From assembly GCF_001435935.1 (NCBI RefSeq), contig NZ_AZGM01000022.1, positions 1 to 64,000 on the forward strand: a stretch of DNA of 64,000 nt. Reading direction: 5' to 3'. Position 1 is the stretch's first letter, and every line of letters starts with the position of its first letter. The notes under the pieces were generated by a model. The model was given only the letters and a program-made list of their open reading frames with translations, had not been told where the DNA came from and made no database searches. The stretch is from Limosilactobacillus panis DSM 6035. GTDB taxonomy: Bacteria > Bacillota > Bacilli > Lactobacillales > Lactobacillaceae. This document shows positions 63,899 through 64,000 of this stretch, in pieces. The position numbers were made by a program, and so were the translations under genes.

Positions 63899-64000
63899 TG
63901 TACTTCTCTCCTTTCAGTCCAAGCAATCGCTTGATCTGATATCAGAAGGACCACTCTTCTCATATCCTACTTTTATTATAGTGTACTTGTGATTAATTAA

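Overview
The window looks like a chromosomal segment of a lactic acid bacterium of the family Lactobacillaceae, most likely a Limosilactobacillus-type species of moderate GC content. The basis is the set of close Firmicutes/lactobacillar gene orders (cdaA-cdaR-glmM, gap-pgk-tpiA-eno, rapZ-yvcK-whiA, uvrB-uvrA, hprK-lgt-gpsA-galU-trxB, secG-est-rnr-smpB, secA-prfB), together with CtsR, WalR, CcpA and CIRCE-like control sites, AGGAGG ribosome binding sites and frequent TTG/GTG starts. The species itself is an inference; no 16S gene is present.

Region 1 (1-2765) is an accessory island abutting the 3' end of the tmRNA gene ssrA. It holds the C-terminal remnant of a phage/satellite primase, a repeat-rich non-coding stretch, an ArpU-like late regulator and a serine/asparagine-rich lipoprotein, all on the + strand and reading towards ssrA. 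Three short direct repeats that look like integrase arm sites lie beside the junction. This is probably the right end of a degraded prophage or satellite; its other end is outside the window.

Region 2 (2766-13100) is largely cell-envelope biology on the - strand: ssrA, an Apf/LysM wall protein with a WalR-like box, an OatA-type O-acetyltransferase followed by a MarR regulator and a HAD phosphatase, a probable small RNA, and the amino-sugar/c-di-AMP block cdaA-cdaR-glmM-glmS. The glmS gene carries NagR-like operators and no ribozyme that I can see.

Region 3 (13100-26400) holds ribokinase, MurB, a DnaQ-like exonuclease with a PAS protein, TsaE with a GNAT enzyme, ung-pta, and the secG-est-rnr-smpB RNA quality-control cluster, then a ClC transporter. 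Region 4 (26400-36400) has an amino-acid permease, ptsI without ptsH, the lower-glycolysis operon gap-pgk-tpiA-eno, a tRNA-Arg, two small proteins with strong expression signals, and clpP under a CtsR box plus a CIRCE-like element.

Region 5 (36376-42960) is the most unusual part: a compact five-gene operon, ppsA - cytosolic beta-helix protein - second triosephosphate isomerase (Ser96 replaced by Leu) - class II aldolase - phosphoglycerate-mutase-like phosphatase. It assembles a pyruvate-to-hexose-phosphate direction next to an unidentified beta-helix protein.

Region 6 (43254-64000) is conserved housekeeping: whiA-yvcK-rapZ, a DUF523 protein, uvrBA, phosphoglucomutase, trxB, galU, gpsA, lgt, hprK, membrane-stress genes (PspC and a YvlD-like protein), prfB with its programmed frameshift, secA and the long-form hibernation factor hpf.

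A dispersed structured element occurs three times (9902-9995, 20499-20679, 53747-53929), always directly after a stop codon and in the same orientation as the gene.
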